DNA of 41,237 nucleotides, from positions 1 through 41,237 of the forward strand of contig JAGPMW010000020.1 in the NCBI GenBank assembly GCA_018052705.1, in the 5' to 3' direction. The notes beneath the pieces are model-generated. The model had not been told where the DNA came from. It saw only the letters and a list, made by a program, of their open reading frames with translations, and made no database searches. The position numbers and the translations under genes were made by a program. The DNA comes from Selenomonas sp. (GTDB taxonomy: Bacteria > Bacillota > Negativicutes > Selenomonadales > Selenomonadaceae). Positions 25,451 through 33,005 of this stretch are shown here, piece after piece. How positions within the stretch are numbered: the first letter of the stretch is position 1; each line of letters opens with the position of its first letter.

Positions 25451-26395
25451 CTATTTATTATTTTCCTTCAGGGATTCCAGATATTTCTCCGCCAACAACG
25501 CCGCAACCGTGCCATCAGCAGCGGCTGTCGTGAGCTGACGTATGGGCTTGACACGAACATCACCGGCAGCATAGACTCCCGGCAGATTGGTTTTGCAGTC
25601 CTCACCAGCGACAATACGCCCATCCGGCTCAAGATTAACAACGCCCTCGAAAAGCTTTGTATTCGGTACTACACCGATATTGACAAACAGCCCATCGACC
25701 GGCAAACGCTTCCTCTCACCAGATACTTTATCCAGAATATCCAATTCCTGCAGATGCTTCTCCCCATAGAGGGCCTTGATCTCCGTATCAAGCAGGATCT
25801 CAACCTGTGCATGCGACCTGAGTTTCCGCTGAGAGATTTCATCGGCCCGCAGATTCGCCGTCCGCTGGATTAGATATAGCTTTGCCGCATACTTTGTCAG
25901 GAAATTTGCCGCATCAACAGCAGCATTGCCTCCCCCCATGACCGCAATTGTCTTCCCCTGATACATGTGACCATCACAGAGCTCACAATAATGCACGCCT
26001 TTACCGGCATATTTCACTTCTTCCGGCAAAGGAAGCTTACGGCGCGTCATCCCCGAAGCAAGGATGACCACGCCGGCTTCGTAGATACAGCTCTCAGTCT
26101 CGATGATCTTTGGCTGTACCTTCAGATCTACCCGCTCGATTGCATCGAATTCATCTACAACAGCACCAAAAGTTTCCGCCTGCTGCTGGACACTCGCCAC
26201 CAGCTCGCTGCCTTTAATTGATGCAAACCCCGGATAGTTCTCGATAGCAACGGCATTCACAATCTGTCCGCCCACCAGTCCGGACTCGAGGACCAGTACG
26301 CTCAGATTCATGCGCCCGCCATAGAGTGCTGCGGTCAGTCCAGCCAGACCTCCGCCAATAATAATCATGTCCCTGTAGCGTCTTTCTTTTACCAT
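25451..26395 (-). CDS. Thioredoxin reductase-like flavoprotein
   Basis: Keeps a small dithiol protein reduced. The N-terminal FAD site IIIGGGLAGLTAALYGGR begins near residue 11. The redox pair is in HYCELCDGHM (Cys137 and Cys140; textbook enzymes have CATC or CAVC). The second nucleotide site GGGNAAVDAANFL is present, but the following NADPH block is IQRTANLRAD and lacks the HRR arginines, so NADPH may not be the donor. The C-terminal FAD block is LPGVYAAGDVRVKPIRQL. The ATG at 26395 gives 314 residues with a GGAAGGCGG ribosome site; a GTG at 26416 is possible. First gene of the peroxidase operon, with its own promoter. Confidence 0.88.
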   Translation of the reverse strand: MVKERRYRDMIIIGGGLAGLTAALYGGRMNLSVLVLESGLVGGQIVNAVAIENYPGFASIKGSELVASVQQQAETFGAVVDEFDAIERVDLKVQPKIIETESCIYEAGVVILASGMTRRKLPLPEEVKYAGKGVHYCELCDGHMYQGKTIAVMGGGNAAVDAANFLTKYAAKLYLIQRTANLRADEISQRKLRSHAQVEILLDTEIKALYGEKHLQELDILDKVSGERKRLPVDGLFVNIGVVPNTKLFEGVVNLEPDGRIVAGEDCKTNLPGVYAAGDVRVKPIRQLTTAAADGTVAALLAEKYLESLKENNK

Positions 26396-26453
26396 ACGTT
26401 CGCCGCCTTCCACCACCTGTCAACAAATTGTCATAATATTTACTCTCACTAAC

Positions 26454-26482
26454 ATTGTGCACAATAGCTGCGCCGCTGTCAA
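26454..26482 (-). promoter_or_regulatory. Promoter of trxB-grx-gpx with a palindrome over its -10
   Basis: Minus-strand TTGACA (26477-26482), 17 bases, CACAAT (26454-26459). The 12-bp perfect palindrome ATTGTGCACAAT (26454-26465) covers the -10 box and is a likely operator. It has no spacer, so it does not fit the 18-base Rex site, nor PerR. Confidence 0.6.
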
Positions 26483-26493
26483 GCACCATTTGC

Positions 26494-26523
26494 AAAACCT
26501 GCCGATTTTTAAGGGACCGGCAG
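26494..26523 (-). terminator. Terminator of copA
   Basis: A six-pair stem CTGCCG/CGGCAG with a 13-base loop, followed on the minus strand by GTTTTGC. It separates the copper operon from the trxB promoter. Modest in strength. Confidence 0.55.
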
Positions 26524-26535
26524 CCCGATAAACGA

Positions 26536-26739
26536 TTATCCGATAAGCTCATAGCCTGCCGCTGTAACGACCTCGGCAAAGGCTGACTGCGGAATCTCCC
26601 GATCAGTCCGGACTAGAGCAGTGCCACCAGCAAGATCAACAGTCACCGACTGCACCCCTTCCATCTTCGACAAGGCCTCAGTAACATGATTCTGACAATG
26701 TTCACACATCATACCTTCAATTTTCAAAGTCTTCTCCAT
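26536..26739 (-). CDS. Possible nested CopZ copper chaperone inside copA
   Basis: Within copA and in the same frame, the coding strand reads GAGGAGG, five bases, ATGATGGAG. This is a strong ribosome site with two candidate ATGs (26742 and 26739). Starting there yields 67-68 residues: a complete HMA domain (TLKIEGMMCEHCQNHVTEAL...), the usual length of a free CopZ chaperone. So the C-terminal domain may be made both as part of CopA and alone. Equally, the site may be a remnant of an ancestral copZ gene that became fused when the copA stop was lost. Function as a free protein is inferred. Confidence 0.45.
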   Translation of the reverse strand: MEKTLKIEGMMCEHCQNHVTEALSKMEGVQSVTVDLAGGTALVRTDREIPQSAFAEVVTAAGYELIG

Positions 26740-29151
26740 CATAAGTTCCTCCTCTTTATTCTCTTCATGTGCCGCTGTTGCAGCTATCACTGCCGTATTC
26801 TGTGCCAAGACTACCGGATCTGTCTGACCTTGAAGCTGCATATTAAAACGCCGCAGCCTCAAGGCATTGAGACAGACACAGACACTCGACAGACTCATCG
26901 CTGCGGCCCCCATGACCGGCGACAACCGCAGCCCCAGTGCAGTATACAGTACACCAGCTGCCAGCGGAATACCTATGGCATTATAGAAAAATGCCCAAAA
27001 CAAATTCTCTTTTATATTCCGGATCACCGCCCTTGACAGCCGGATCATGCGGACCGCATCGAGCAGATCACTCCTGAGCAGTACGGCATCTGCGCTCTCG
27101 ATTGCCACATCCGTACCTGCCCCGATGGCAATACCAAGATCTGCCTGTGCCAGTGCGGGAGCATCATTGATGCCGTCACCAATCATTGCCACCCGATGCC
27201 CCTGTGCCTGTAATGCTGCGATATGGCTGGCCTTATCCTGTGGCAGTACCTCGGCAATGACCTGGCCAATATCAAGCCGGCGGCGAACAGCCTCGGCAGT
27301 GCGCCGATTATCTCCAGTAAGCATAACCGCCATCAGCCCAAGCTGACGGAACTGGCGGATGGCCTCGGCACTAGATGCTTTCTCAACATCTGCTACCGCA
27401 ATAACACCGGCCAGTTCCCCCTCACAAGCAAAGAGCATGGGCGTCCGTCCCTCATCAGTCAGTTCATCGAGAACGACTTGCAGCGGTCCGGCATCAACGC
27501 CGATTTCCGCTATGAATCGCTGACTGCCAGCATACCATTGCTGATCTCCGATCATAGCCTGAACACCCCGGCCAAAATGTGCCTGAAAGGCTTCCATGTG
27601 AGCTGGTTCAACGCCTCTTTCCATCGCGTAGGTCAATACCGCCTCCGCCAGTGGATGTTCACTTCCCTGTTCCAGCCCGGCAGCTGCTGCCAGCAGTTCG
27701 GATTCCGTCCGTCCGATTGCCGTAATTCCAGTGACCACTGGATGCCCCGCTGTGATTGTTCCGGTCTTATCCATTACTACTGTATCAATCGTATGAGCCA
27801 TCTCCAGTGCCTCACCCGACTTAACCAGGATGCCATGCTCGGCCCCTTTACCCGTTCCGACCATAATTGCGACCGGTGTCGCCAGGCCGAGTGCACAGGG
27901 ACAGGAGATGACCAATACCGAGATGGCCATCGAAAATGCAAATTCTGCACTGGCGCCCTGCACCAGCCATACGATTGCGGTGACCAGTGCAATGCCGATC
28001 ACCACCGGTACGAATACACCCGAAACCTTATCTGCCAGCCGTGCAATTGGTGCTTTTGATGCACCAGCCTCATCAACCAGACGGATAATCTGACTAATCG
28101 TTGTCTCAGCACCAACCCGCTGTGCCGTGAACCGTATCATCCCCTGTTGATTGATAGTCGCAGCAATAACGGAATCACCGGGCTGTTTGGCAACAGGGAT
28201 ACTCTCGCCGGATATTGCAGACTCATCCACGCTGGTCATCCCCTGCGTCACGACGCCATCAGCCGGGATACTCTCGCCCGGACGTACCACAACAGTATCG
28301 CCGACTCGCAGCTGGCTGGCAGCGATTGTCCGTTCCACTCCGTCACGAATAACCGTGGCCTGTTTAGGTGCAAGATCCATCAGCTGTTCCAGCGCCTTGC
28401 TGGTCCGCCCTTTGGCCTGCGCCTCTAGATATTTGCCAACGGTAATCAGCGTAACAATCATTCCAGCTGACTCAAAATACAGATTCTGGCTGTACATGAT
28501 AACCAGCTCCAGGTCACCATGCCCCAGCCCCCAGCTCATGCGCAGGATTGCGAATACACCGAACAACGCCGCCGCCAAAGATCCCATCCCAACCAGCGTG
28601 TCCATATTCGGCGCCCCCTGCCGGAGAGTGCGAAAACCAATCAGATAGAACTGCCGGTTCAGATACATGACCGGCAGCACAAGCAGGAACTGAACGAAGG
28701 CGAATGTAACTGCATTGGCCGGTCCGTCAATAAACAACCGGATCAGATCAGGTACCGGCAGGCCAAACCAGTCCATCAGCATACCGTGCATGGACACATA
28801 CATGACCGGCAGCAGGAATATCACGGACCATATCAGTCGCTGCCGGATAGCCCTTGCCTGCTTTGCCGCAACAGACTCAGATCCCGCCCCCGCAGTATCA
28901 GGCCCACCATCAGCTCTATCAGAACTGGAGGCCGCACCCCCTCGGAGCGCCGCACCATAGCCGGCTTTTTCTACGGCAGCAATAATCGCAGCTGCACTCG
29001 TCTGCTGTTCATCATACTCCAGCTGCAGACTGTTGGTTAGCAGATTGACCGCAACTGCCTGCGTACCACTAATTTTTTCGACAGCCTTTTGCACCCGCGA
29101 CGAACAAGCCGAACAGGTCATCCCCATAATATCGAATCGTTCTTTGCGCAA
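26536..29151 (-). CDS. copA: Copper-exporting P1B-type ATPase with N- and C-terminal metal-binding domains
   Basis: Pumps Cu(I) out of the cytoplasm. An N-terminal HMA domain has GMTCSACSSRV. Eight membrane helices follow, with CPC in SCPCALGLATP (metal path), phosphorylated Asp in MDKTGTITAG, the HP motif in SEHPLAEAV, GDGINDAPAL, and the MSLSSVCVCLNALRL helix. A second HMA domain with GMMCEHCQNHV is fused at the C-terminus (about the last 68 residues) after a charged linker EENKEEEL. The start is taken as TTG 29151 (871 aa), with AAGGAGG seven bases upstream, 32 bases past the csoR stop. The linker DNA contains a ribosome site and ATG in frame (see the nested entry). Regulated by CsoR. Confidence 0.93.
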   Translation of the reverse strand: MRKERFDIMGMTCSACSSRVQKAVEKISGTQAVAVNLLTNSLQLEYDEQQTSAAAIIAAVEKAGYGAALRGGAASSSDRADGGPDTAGAGSESVAAKQARAIRQRLIWSVIFLLPVMYVSMHGMLMDWFGLPVPDLIRLFIDGPANAVTFAFVQFLLVLPVMYLNRQFYLIGFRTLRQGAPNMDTLVGMGSLAAALFGVFAILRMSWGLGHGDLELVIMYSQNLYFESAGMIVTLITVGKYLEAQAKGRTSKALEQLMDLAPKQATVIRDGVERTIAASQLRVGDTVVVRPGESIPADGVVTQGMTSVDESAISGESIPVAKQPGDSVIAATINQQGMIRFTAQRVGAETTISQIIRLVDEAGASKAPIARLADKVSGVFVPVVIGIALVTAIVWLVQGASAEFAFSMAISVLVISCPCALGLATPVAIMVGTGKGAEHGILVKSGEALEMAHTIDTVVMDKTGTITAGHPVVTGITAIGRTESELLAAAAGLEQGSEHPLAEAVLTYAMERGVEPAHMEAFQAHFGRGVQAMIGDQQWYAGSQRFIAEIGVDAGPLQVVLDELTDEGRTPMLFACEGELAGVIAVADVEKASSAEAIRQFRQLGLMAVMLTGDNRRTAEAVRRRLDIGQVIAEVLPQDKASHIAALQAQGHRVAMIGDGINDAPALAQADLGIAIGAGTDVAIESADAVLLRSDLLDAVRMIRLSRAVIRNIKENLFWAFFYNAIGIPLAAGVLYTALGLRLSPVMGAAAMSLSSVCVCLNALRLRRFNMQLQGQTDPVVLAQNTAVIAATAAHEENKEEELMMEKTLKIEGMMCEHCQNHVTEALSKMEGVQSVTVDLAGGTALVRTDREIPQSAFAEVVTAAGYELIG

Positions 29152-29183
29152 CGTTTTGCCTCCTTCCAAGTGCTGCTGCCCAG

Positions 29184-29501
29184 TCATTTCATAACTTTTT
29201 GCAGCAGACCACACAACTCATCAACTACTTCATCATTCCCAGCCCGGATATCGTCGACCACACAACTGTGCACATGCTGGTTCAGCAATTCCTTCGTAAA
29301 GGCATTCAGCGCCGACTGTACCGCACTGACCTGCGTCAGGATATCCACACAGTAACGATCCTCATCTACCATTTTATGGATGCCGCGAATCTGCCCTTCA
29401 ATCCGGTTCAATCGACGAACCAGGCTTTTGTACTCCTCACCCTCCTTGTCACGGAATTTATGCTTCATACCGCAACAGGCATGTTTCTCTGTTTCTGCCA
29501 T
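29184..29501 (-). CDS. csoR: Copper-sensing repressor CsoR
   Basis: A 105-residue all-helical repressor that leaves DNA when it binds Cu(I). The ligand set is complete: Cys51 (RYCVDIL), His76 and Cys80 (HVHSCV), with the family spacing of 25 and 4. RRLNRIEGQIRGIHKMV is the DNA-facing helix. An N-terminal extension adds two further cysteines and a histidine (HACCGMKH), which might modify metal binding. First gene of csoR-copA. The operator sites lie in its promoter. Confidence 0.95.
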   Translation of the reverse strand: MAETEKHACCGMKHKFRDKEGEEYKSLVRRLNRIEGQIRGIHKMVDEDRYCVDILTQVSAVQSALNAFTKELLNQHVHSCVVDDIRAGNDEVVDELCGLLQKVMK

Positions 29502-29530
29502 CCTTTTAATTATTCCTCCTGTCTTTCCCC

Positions 29531-29576
29531 ATATACCCTATACCGGTATAATATACCCTATATGGGTATCAGTCAA
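29531..29576 (-). promoter_or_regulatory. csoR-copA promoter with CsoR operators
   Basis: Minus-strand TTGACT (29571-29576), 17 bases, TATTAT (29548-29553). The spacer is filled by the inverted repeat ATACCC-N5-GGGTAT (29553-29569), a CsoR-type site. A 12-bp palindrome TATACCGGTATA (29539-29550) covers the -10 and start, and a second ATATACCCTATA copy lies at 29531-29542. Two or more CsoR tetramers could bind. Confidence 0.8.
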
Positions 29577-29618
29577 GAAAAAAAATGAGCACGACAGGGT
29601 TGTTTCCTGTCGTGCTCA
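29577..29618 (-). terminator. Terminator of the HD-GYP gene
   Basis: A 13-pair perfect stem (29586-29598 with 29606-29618), seven-base loop and eight T on the minus strand. The T tract directly touches the -35 box of csoR. Confidence 0.92.
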
Positions 29619-29628
29619 CAATCAGCAC

Positions 29629-30669
29629 TTAGTGCTCATGAAGCATATATTCCTGGTCTTCATCAATAATCTGGATCATCACATCAGCAAATTGCGGATC
29701 GAACTGGCTGCCACGTCCTTTGGCAATCTCTGCCCGTACAACATTCTGCGGCAGTACATCACGATAACTGCGCTTGGACGTCATAGCATCATACGAATCC
29801 GCCACAGCAATAATGCGTGCATAGACTGGAATCGCTTCTCCTGCCAATCCATCCGGATAACCACGCCCATCAAACCGCTCATGATGGGCTCTGGCACCCA
29901 CGGTCAGTTCTGGAAACTCTGCTACCAGTGACAAAATATCTGATCCAATAACAGTATGCTGCTTGATCTTGTCATACTCTTCATCGGTCAGCCTGTCCGG
30001 CTTGTTGATGATTGCTTCCGGAACCCCGATCTTACCAATATCATGAAGCAAGCCCATGAAATATATCTTGCGCTGTTCCTCCTCCGACCAGTTCAGCTTG
30101 TAGACAATATGACGCGCATATCTGCCAACTCGTTGCGAATGACCACGCGTGTAGGTGTCCTTGGCATCGATTGTCTTGGCCAGCGCCATGACCGTTTCCT
30201 CAAACAATCGCTGGCTGGAAGCCAGTCGCTCCTCAGCCAGTTTGGTCTGTCTTCTGACTTCCTGTTGTAAATGGCGATGCAGATACTGTAGTTCCAGCAC
30301 CTGCTCGACCTTCTTCACCACAATAATTGGCACAAAGGGTTTGCGCACGATATCGAATGCGCCCGCCATCGTAATAGCCGCTTCTACCTTCTGACTCTGA
30401 TCACTGGTCATCATGATGACAGGGATAGCCCTGGTGCGTTCATCTTCGCGAATACGCCTAAGCAGCTCAAAACCATCCATATCCGGCAAATGTGCAGACA
30501 GCAGTACCAAATCCGCACGCTTCTGCCGTAAACGAACTAAGGCAGCTGTACCAGCCGATGCCTCATGATAGTCAACCCGCGTTGCCAATACCTGCCTTAA
30601 TTTTATCTGATCCGGCTGATCGTCATCCACAACCAATACCGAGGCCTGTTGCATCTGATAGATTTGCAT
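29629..30669 (-). CDS. Response regulator with HD-GYP c-di-GMP phosphodiesterase domain
   Basis: Breaks down c-di-GMP. The N-terminal receiver domain (about 9-125) has the DDD acidic patch (15-17), MMTSD and the conserved Lys in VRKPF. The phospho-accepting Asp is replaced by Ser58 in LVLLSAHLPDMDG, so normal phosphorylation is unlikely. A helical linker (LQEVRRQTKLAEERLASSQRLFEE) leads to an HD-GYP domain with HSQRVGRYA, the metal pair HDIGK, HHERFDGRGYPDGL and ADSYDAMTSKRSYRD, all intact. 346 residues, the RpfG layout. Single-gene unit. It opposes the two diguanylate cyclases at 13484-16879. The 180 bases upstream to the tRNA terminator show no clear promoter. Confidence 0.9.
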   Translation of the reverse strand: MQIYQMQQASVLVVDDDQPDQIKLRQVLATRVDYHEASAGTAALVRLRQKRADLVLLSAHLPDMDGFELLRRIREDERTRAIPVIMMTSDQSQKVEAAITMAGAFDIVRKPFVPIIVVKKVEQVLELQYLHRHLQQEVRRQTKLAEERLASSQRLFEETVMALAKTIDAKDTYTRGHSQRVGRYARHIVYKLNWSEEEQRKIYFMGLLHDIGKIGVPEAIINKPDRLTDEEYDKIKQHTVIGSDILSLVAEFPELTVGARAHHERFDGRGYPDGLAGEAIPVYARIIAVADSYDAMTSKRSYRDVLPQNVVRAEIAKGRGSQFDPQFADVMIQIIDEDQEYMLHEH

Positions 30670-30852
30670 ACGTTTGATTTCTTCCTCATCCCACTCTTAA
30701 TTTACCAAATACCTGACTAGTCCTATTATGATTTGCTTTCAAAGAATTCCCATTCCCAACTTTCTTCTATTTTAGAAAATTCGTTGAACCACTGCTGAAT
30801 TCCTCTTTATTTTTTGATTAGAATTTTATCAAACACTGAGCCAGTCTATACC

Positions 30853-30879
30853 AAAAAGGCCCCCGGTTTCCCGAAGGCC
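30853..30879 (-). terminator. Terminator of tRNA-Thr
   Basis: A nine-pair stem (30858-30866 with 30871-30879, two G-U pairs in RNA), GAAA tetraloop and five T on the minus strand, 13 bases past the CCA end. Confidence 0.9.
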
Positions 30880-30891
30880 TCAAATATTCAA

Positions 30892-30967
30892 TGGAGCTGA
30901 TTATAGGATTTGAACCTACGACCTGCTCATTACGAATGAGCTGCTCTACCAACTGAGCTAAATCAGC
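30892..30967 (-). tRNA. tRNA-Thr, anticodon CGU
   Basis: A 76-base cloverleaf. The acceptor stem is GCTGATT/AATCAGC, the D arm GCTC/GAGC, the anticodon arm GCTCA-TTCGTAA-TGAGC with anticodon CGT, and the T arm GTAGG-TTCAAAT-CCTAT. The discriminator is T and the CCA end is encoded. It reads ACG codons. It stands alone between its own consensus promoter and terminator. Confidence 0.95.
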
Positions 30968-31002
30968 AATCTTGTCTGTCGTTCTCGCGACTGACAAGAT
31001 AT

Positions 31003-31031
31003 ATTATAAGCGATGTTTTCGTACCTGTCAA
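31003..31031 (-). promoter_or_regulatory. Promoter of tRNA-Thr
   Basis: Perfect minus-strand TTGACA (31026-31031), 17 bases, TATAAT (31003-31008). Transcription starts about 30 bases before the tRNA. Confidence 0.92.
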
Positions 31032-31069
31032 CACTATTTATAAATTTTTTATACTTTTTTTCTGCCCGA

Positions 31070-31642
31070 TCAAAGACGTCTTAAGCCAAACCACTGACAG
31101 GTGCTGTCCCAAAATACCTGCGTCTGGAAATCCGTATTGCCGTAAGCGTCATGGCTGGTAACAATCAGCTGCTGATCAACAATGCTGGAGGACAAATTAT
31201 GCCAGCGATCGACACGGAAACCAATGTTAGCCAGACTATTCCATGAGACATAGGTCGTCCAAAGGCCATCATGCTTGCCAACCAGCCAGTAACCACAACT
31301 TTTGGCACCAGCCCCACGCGTTGCCGTAATCTCAAACAGGCGCATGCCCGGATCAGTCGTCTCAATAGCGCGGACATTGAAATCTACGCCATCATAGCGG
31401 CCATCAAAACTATTGAACGAAAGAAAATCCTTCGTCCCATCGGCACTCATGAGGCGCATCACCCGGCCGTTTGAAATGAATTTGACCTTCTGACCATCCT
31501 GGTCCGTCGCGGTAACGGTCTTGTCTGCAATTGTCATCCCCTGACTGATCCCGGTGACAGTCATTGCATCTGCCTGTCCTTGTGAAAAGGCCATCGCTGT
31601 GGCAATGCCGGCAGCTGCCAAGATTCTACTGATACGATTCAT
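31070..31642 (-). CDS. Secreted protein of unknown function
   Basis: 190 residues from the ATG at 31642, where a signal peptide (NRISRILAAAGIATAMAFSQGQADA) begins; the frame is open ten codons further up without a ribosome site. I do not recognise a family. The mature part is strand-rich (TVTGISQGMTIADKTVTATDQDGQKVKFISNGRVMRLMS...), with two cysteines (KSCGYWLV and STCQWFGL) that may pair. Its ORF ends in LRRL. Located between tRNA-Thr and the divergent cheB. Secretion is well supported; the role is unknown. Confidence 0.75.
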   Translation of the reverse strand: MNRISRILAAAGIATAMAFSQGQADAMTVTGISQGMTIADKTVTATDQDGQKVKFISNGRVMRLMSADGTKDFLSFNSFDGRYDGVDFNVRAIETTDPGMRLFEITATRGAGAKSCGYWLVGKHDGLWTTYVSWNSLANIGFRVDRWHNLSSSIVDQQLIVTSHDAYGNTDFQTQVFWDSTCQWFGLRRL

Positions 31643-31755
31643 ATGATTCGACTTCCCTTCATGATAATACATCCACTTTTAAAGTTATTCCACATCCGTC
31701 TGCTTTTTCCTTCTTTCCAGCAGCAAGGAAATTGTGTTACAATGAAAAAAGATTT

Positions 31756-31761
31756 TAAAAT
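31756..31761 (+). promoter_or_regulatory. Possible -10 box of cheB
   Basis: TAAAAT with TTGTGT 18 bases upstream (31732-31737). A TACAAT (31738-31743) is an alternative without a -35 box. No good sigma-28 flagellar promoter is seen. Confidence 0.35.
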
Positions 31762-31788
31762 GGACAGAACTGTTTCAGGAGGTTCTTT

Positions 31789-32982
31789 ATGCGCGGACTT
31801 CGTGTATTGGTTATTGACAATTCCATATCCTTTCAGGAAGTACTCGCCAAAGAGCTGCTCCATCGACTGCCCGCTGGCAGTCTGGTCGAGCGGGCCAGCG
31901 ACCCAATTGATGCGCAGGAAAAAATGATACCATTCCATCCTGCCATTATAGTCATGAATTTTGCAATGGGCAGCATTACCGTTGACGGGTCCAAATTTCT
32001 TACCCGCCTGACCATGGGACATCAGGGGCGTCCGGGTATTCCGGTTATTGTCTACGGCCTGATGAGCGCCAATCGTAAGCTGGCCTTATTGCGTGGTGCT
32101 GCTGCCTATCTAAAAAAGCCTGGAACAGACGCGTCGTCTCCGCTGTTCTATGACCAGCTTGTCGAGCGCATCCAGCAGATTGTTGCAGCGCGGAGCGCCG
32201 ACAGCGCAGATGTTGGGCCCGGCGCCATGGTCACTAAAGAGATATGGACCGCTACCCTGCCCAAAGATAAGTTTCCTCAGCCTCTCTCACCAGCAGGCCG
32301 GCTAATTTATCAGGCAGAGACAGAAAAAAATGAAACTCAGCCATCGATACAACACAGCTCAGACAAAGAAACATATCAACCGGATGACATACTGGCATCT
32401 GATGCCTCCATCGAGCTCATCGCGATAGGATCATCAACAGGGGGAACTGAAGCCTTGTCAACGATCCTTACCAGACTACGGCCGCCACTGCCGGGAATCG
32501 TTATCGTCCAGCATATCCCGCCGATGTTCTCCCGCCTGCTCTCAGAGCGCCTTAATAACGAGTGTGCTCTGACCGTCAAAGAGGCCGCCACCGGCGACAT
32601 CGTCCAGCCGGATCATGTCTACATCGCCCCCGGCAGCAAACATATGACACTCAAGCGCTATGGCAGCCAGCTGATCCTGCACTGTAATCCCGGCCCACCG
32701 GTCCACAGCGTATGCCCTTCAGTCGATGTCCTATTCGACTCTGTGGCACACGAAGTCGGCAGAAATGCCTGTGGAGTTCTGCTGACCGGCATGGGAAAAG
32801 ATGGCGCAGAGGGACTGCTCCACATGCGCCAGCAAGGTGCGCATACCATCGGTCAGGATGAAGCTACTTCCACAGTCTACGGCATGCCCAAGGCAGCATT
32901 CGAGCAGGGTGCCGTCGAAACCCAGCTGCCGCTTGGCGCTATCCCCGCCGCTATCACAAATATTGCCAGAAAAAAGCCGTGA
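31789..32982 (+). CDS. cheB: CheB-type chemoreceptor methylesterase with a degenerate receiver
   Basis: Removes methyl groups from chemoreceptor glutamates and may deamidate glutamines. The C-terminal catalytic domain (about 205-395) is intact: Ser216 in IGSSTGG, His242 in VQHIPP and the Asp in TGMGKDGAEG. The N-terminal receiver-like domain is degraded: the acidic pair is DN (10-11), and the phospho-accepting Asp is Asn57 in IIVMNFAMGS; the Lys of YLKKP remains. A long polar linker (about 136-205) joins the two. So phosphorylation by CheA should not control it. The ATG has AGGAGG upstream. No other chemotaxis gene is nearby, and it is alone on the plus strand. It could also be an alternative CheB outside the main chemotaxis pathway. 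Confidence 0.88.
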   Translation: MRGLRVLVIDNSISFQEVLAKELLHRLPAGSLVERASDPIDAQEKMIPFHPAIIVMNFAMGSITVDGSKFLTRLTMGHQGRPGIPVIVYGLMSANRKLALLRGAAAYLKKPGTDASSPLFYDQLVERIQQIVAARSADSADVGPGAMVTKEIWTATLPKDKFPQPLSPAGRLIYQAETEKNETQPSIQHSSDKETYQPDDILASDASIELIAIGSSTGGTEALSTILTRLRPPLPGIVIVQHIPPMFSRLLSERLNNECALTVKEAATGDIVQPDHVYIAPGSKHMTLKRYGSQLILHCNPGPPVHSVCPSVDVLFDSVAHEVGRNACGVLLTGMGKDGAEGLLHMRQQGAHTIGQDEATSTVYGMPKAAFEQGAVETQLPLGAIPAAITNIARKKP

Positions 32983-33005
32983 ACCCATTGAGTTCACGGC
33001 TTTTT
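32971..33005. terminator. Bidirectional terminator between cheB and the permease
   Basis: A 14-pair stem (32971-32984 with 32992-33005) with A and T runs at its base, so it works in both directions. It contains the cheB stop codon and touches the permease stop. Confidence 0.92.

Noticed and set aside
31678..31710. TAAAGTTA upstream of cheB as a flagellar sigma-28 promoter
   Set aside because: No GCCGATAA-like box at the required distance.
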